The notes beneath the pieces are model-generated. The model saw only the letters and a program-made list of their open reading frames with translations. It did no database searches and was not told where the DNA came from. DNA of 6,984 nucleotides from the NCBI GenBank assembly GCA_035543875.1, contig DATKIY010000207.1:1-6984 (forward strand). The letters are read 5' to 3'. Source of the DNA: DATKIY01 sp035543875. Its GTDB lineage: Bacteria; Actinomycetota; Actinomycetes; JAHEKZ01. The first letter of the stretch is position 1; each line of letters starts with the position of its first letter. A program made the position numbers and the translations under genes. This document shows positions 5,604 through 6,984 of this stretch, in pieces.

Positions 5604-6793
5604 ACGGATACCCGCTTCTGCTCGACCTCGTGGGGCGCAAGGTCCTTGTCGTTGGCGGCGGACCGGTCGCTGCCCGACGCGTTCAGTCGCTTGTCGAAGC
5701 CCAGGCTGACGTGCACGTCGTTACCCCTTTTGCCTGCGAGGACATCTGGCATCTCGCGACTCATGCGCAGATCACGCTGCATCTGCGTGAGTTCGAGCTG
5801 CCAGATCTCGACGAGGCGTGGCTGGTGCACACCGCAACTGGCGAGGTCGGCATCGACACACTCGTCGCTGACGAATCGAAGCTTCGACGCATCTGGTGCG
5901 TAAGGGCTGACGACGCAGCGAGCAGCAGCGCATGGACGCCTGCTGTGGTCCGCCTTGCCGGAGTCACGGTTGCCGTCAACGCAGGAGGCGATCCCAAGCG
6001 GGCGATCGAGCTCCGCAACGCGATCGCCGACCAGTTGACGGCAGGCGCCCTGCCGTTGCGACACCACCGAAGCGGGAACGGACATGTCGCGCTCGTCGGT
6101 GGCGGGCCTGGCGACCCCGGGCTTATCACGACCCGCGGGCGGGCGTTGCTAGCACAGGCAGACGTGGTGGTTGTCGATCGACTCGCGCCGACCGCGTTGC
6201 TCAGCGAACTTGATGAGGGCGTCGAGATCATCGATGCTGGCAAGGCTCCCCACGCGCACACGCTGACGCAGGACGAAATCAACGCGCTGCTGATCGAGCG
6301 CTACCAACGTGGGCAGCGAGTGGTGCGACTCAAAGGTGGCGACCCATTCGTGCTCGGCCGTGGCGCCGAAGAAGTCGCCGCCTGCCGGGCCGCCGACATC
6401 GACGTCGAGGTCGTGCCCGGAATCACCAGCGCCATCGCGGTTCCCGCCGCAGCTGGAATACCAGTCACCCAAAGAGGCGTAACGAGTCGGTTTACCGTCG
6501 TCTCCGGCCACGACGGACCGCTCGACTTCAGCACCCTTGCCGCTCTGGATGGGACGTTGCTGTTCCTGATGGGTGTTTCGAGGCTGCCGGAGATCGCCGC
6601 CCAGCTCATCGCGCACGGACGACGCGCTGATGAGCCCGTGGCGATCATCGAGCGCGGAACAACTCCAGAGCAACGCGTGACCGTCGCGACGCTGTCAACC
6701 ATCGAGGAGGAAGCGCGGCGACGTGAGGTCAAGTCACCCGCAGTCATTGTCATTGGTGACGTGGTCGCAGCGCGGGTTGACGCGACTTCGTGA
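5600..6793 (+). CDS. cysG: Bifunctional uroporphyrinogen-III C-methyltransferase / precorrin-2 dehydrogenase
   Basis: A two-domain siroheme biosynthesis protein, 397 residues from the GTG at 5600. Residues 1 to ~150 hold a Rossmann domain with VLVVGGGPVAARR (15-27), the precorrin-2 dehydrogenase part. Residues ~160-397 are a complete SAM-dependent uroporphyrinogen-III methyltransferase: VGGGPGDPGL (166-175), RLKGGDPFVLGRG (243-255), VPGITSAIAVPAAAGIPVT (273-291) and ERGTTPEQ (351-358). I chose GTG 5600, not the GTG at 5585, because it gives the GTGA overlap seen at every junction here and family N-termini begin close to YPLLLDL. The enterobacterial enzyme is about 457 residues; the shorter form resembles the mycobacterial one. 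Iron insertion is probably left to the SirB encoded next. The product supplies siroheme to SirA. Confidence 0.92.
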   Translation: MNGYPLLLDLVGRKVLVVGGGPVAARRVQSLVEAQADVHVVTPFACEDIWHLATHAQITLHLREFELPDLDEAWLVHTATGEVGIDTLVADESKLRRIWCVRADDAASSSAWTPAVVRLAGVTVAVNAGGDPKRAIELRNAIADQLTAGALPLRHHRSGNGHVALVGGGPGDPGLITTRGRALLAQADVVVVDRLAPTALLSELDEGVEIIDAGKAPHAHTLTQDEINALLIERYQRGQRVVRLKGGDPFVLGRGAEEVAACRAADIDVEVVPGITSAIAVPAAAGIPVTQRGVTSRFTVVSGHDGPLDFSTLAALDGTLLFLMGVSRLPEIAAQLIAHGRRADEPVAIIERGTTPEQRVTVATLSTIEEEARRREVKSPAVIVIGDVVAARVDATS

Positions 6794-6984
6794 GCCTCCT
6801 GCTCATCGCGCACGGCTCCCCTGATCTCCGCCACTCAGCATCTATGCAGGCACTAGCGACGACCGTGCAAAGCCAGTCGCACCTAGCCACATCGGTCGCG
6901 TTTCTCGAACACAACGATCCAACGGTGGTCGACGCCGTGAGACAACCCACCGCTGACATGACGAACCAGCCACTGCATGTGCTC
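6790..6984 (+). CDS. sirB: Sirohydrochlorin ferrochelatase (SirB/CbiX-like), N-terminal part
   Basis: The first 65 codons of a gene cut by the window end. GTG 6790 overlaps the cysG stop (GTGA). The start LLLIAHGSPDLRHS (3-16) is the CbiX/SirB signature, with H8 as the expected metal-binding, catalytic His. VAFLEHNDPTVVDAV (36-50) is the following conserved segment of actinobacterial members. The enzyme inserts iron into sirohydrochlorin to form siroheme, the cofactor of SirA. No separate Shine-Dalgarno is visible, so translation is probably coupled to cysG. A cobalt chelatase role for cobalamin cannot be excluded by motif, but the operon favours iron. Confidence 0.85.
   Translation, partial: MSLLLIAHGSPDLRHSASMQALATTVQSQSHLATSVAFLEHNDPTVVDAVRQPTADMTNQPLHVL

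Noticed and set aside
1..6984. Mobile element, prophage, CRISPR array or defence system
   Set aside because: No transposase, integrase, regular repeat array or phage gene is seen; the gene content is ordinary chromosomal metabolism.

Overview
The window looks like chromosomal DNA of an actinomycete (Actinomycetota). It is GC-rich, uses many GTG starts, and its sulfur genes match mycobacterial and Streptomyces types in length and motifs: a sulfite reductase of about 560 residues, a [4Fe-4S] adenylyl-sulfate reductase, a short CysG of about 400 residues, a separate SirB chelatase and a Cys-rich leader peptide. I cannot name the genus. I see no mobile element, CRISPR array, rRNA or tRNA.

Left part (1-1211, plus strand). 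A class I SAM-dependent methyltransferase is followed by an intact VOC/glyoxalase-like protein. Between them lies a short stretch that still reads as the last ~25 residues of a second VOC protein, a probable gene remnant.

Middle (1212-2591, minus strand). A complete DUF2252 protein converges on the VOC gene. Its kinase-like motifs appear in permuted order. The ~400-base region between it and the sulfur operon holds several inverted repeats, a probable promoter and a 29-residue leader ORF with tandem Cys codons. After the leader comes a chain of mutually exclusive RNA hairpins reaching the ribosome binding site of the first operon gene. This reads as a cysteine-responsive attenuator.

Right part (2990-6984, plus strand). 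A tightly packed operon for assimilatory sulfate reduction and siroheme synthesis: sulfite reductase (sirA/nirA), an unannotated 57-residue four-cysteine zinc-ribbon-like protein, cysH, a cysG-type bifunctional enzyme, and the start of a sirB/cbiX chelatase cut by the window end. All four junctions are 4-base stop/start overlaps (GTGA or ATGA), so translation is probably coupled throughout. CysH reduces activated sulfate to sulfite and SirA reduces sulfite to sulfide. CysG and SirB make the siroheme that SirA needs, and the end product cysteine would be sensed by the leader peptide. The small four-cysteine protein inside this operon is the least explained gene and the best candidate for something new.
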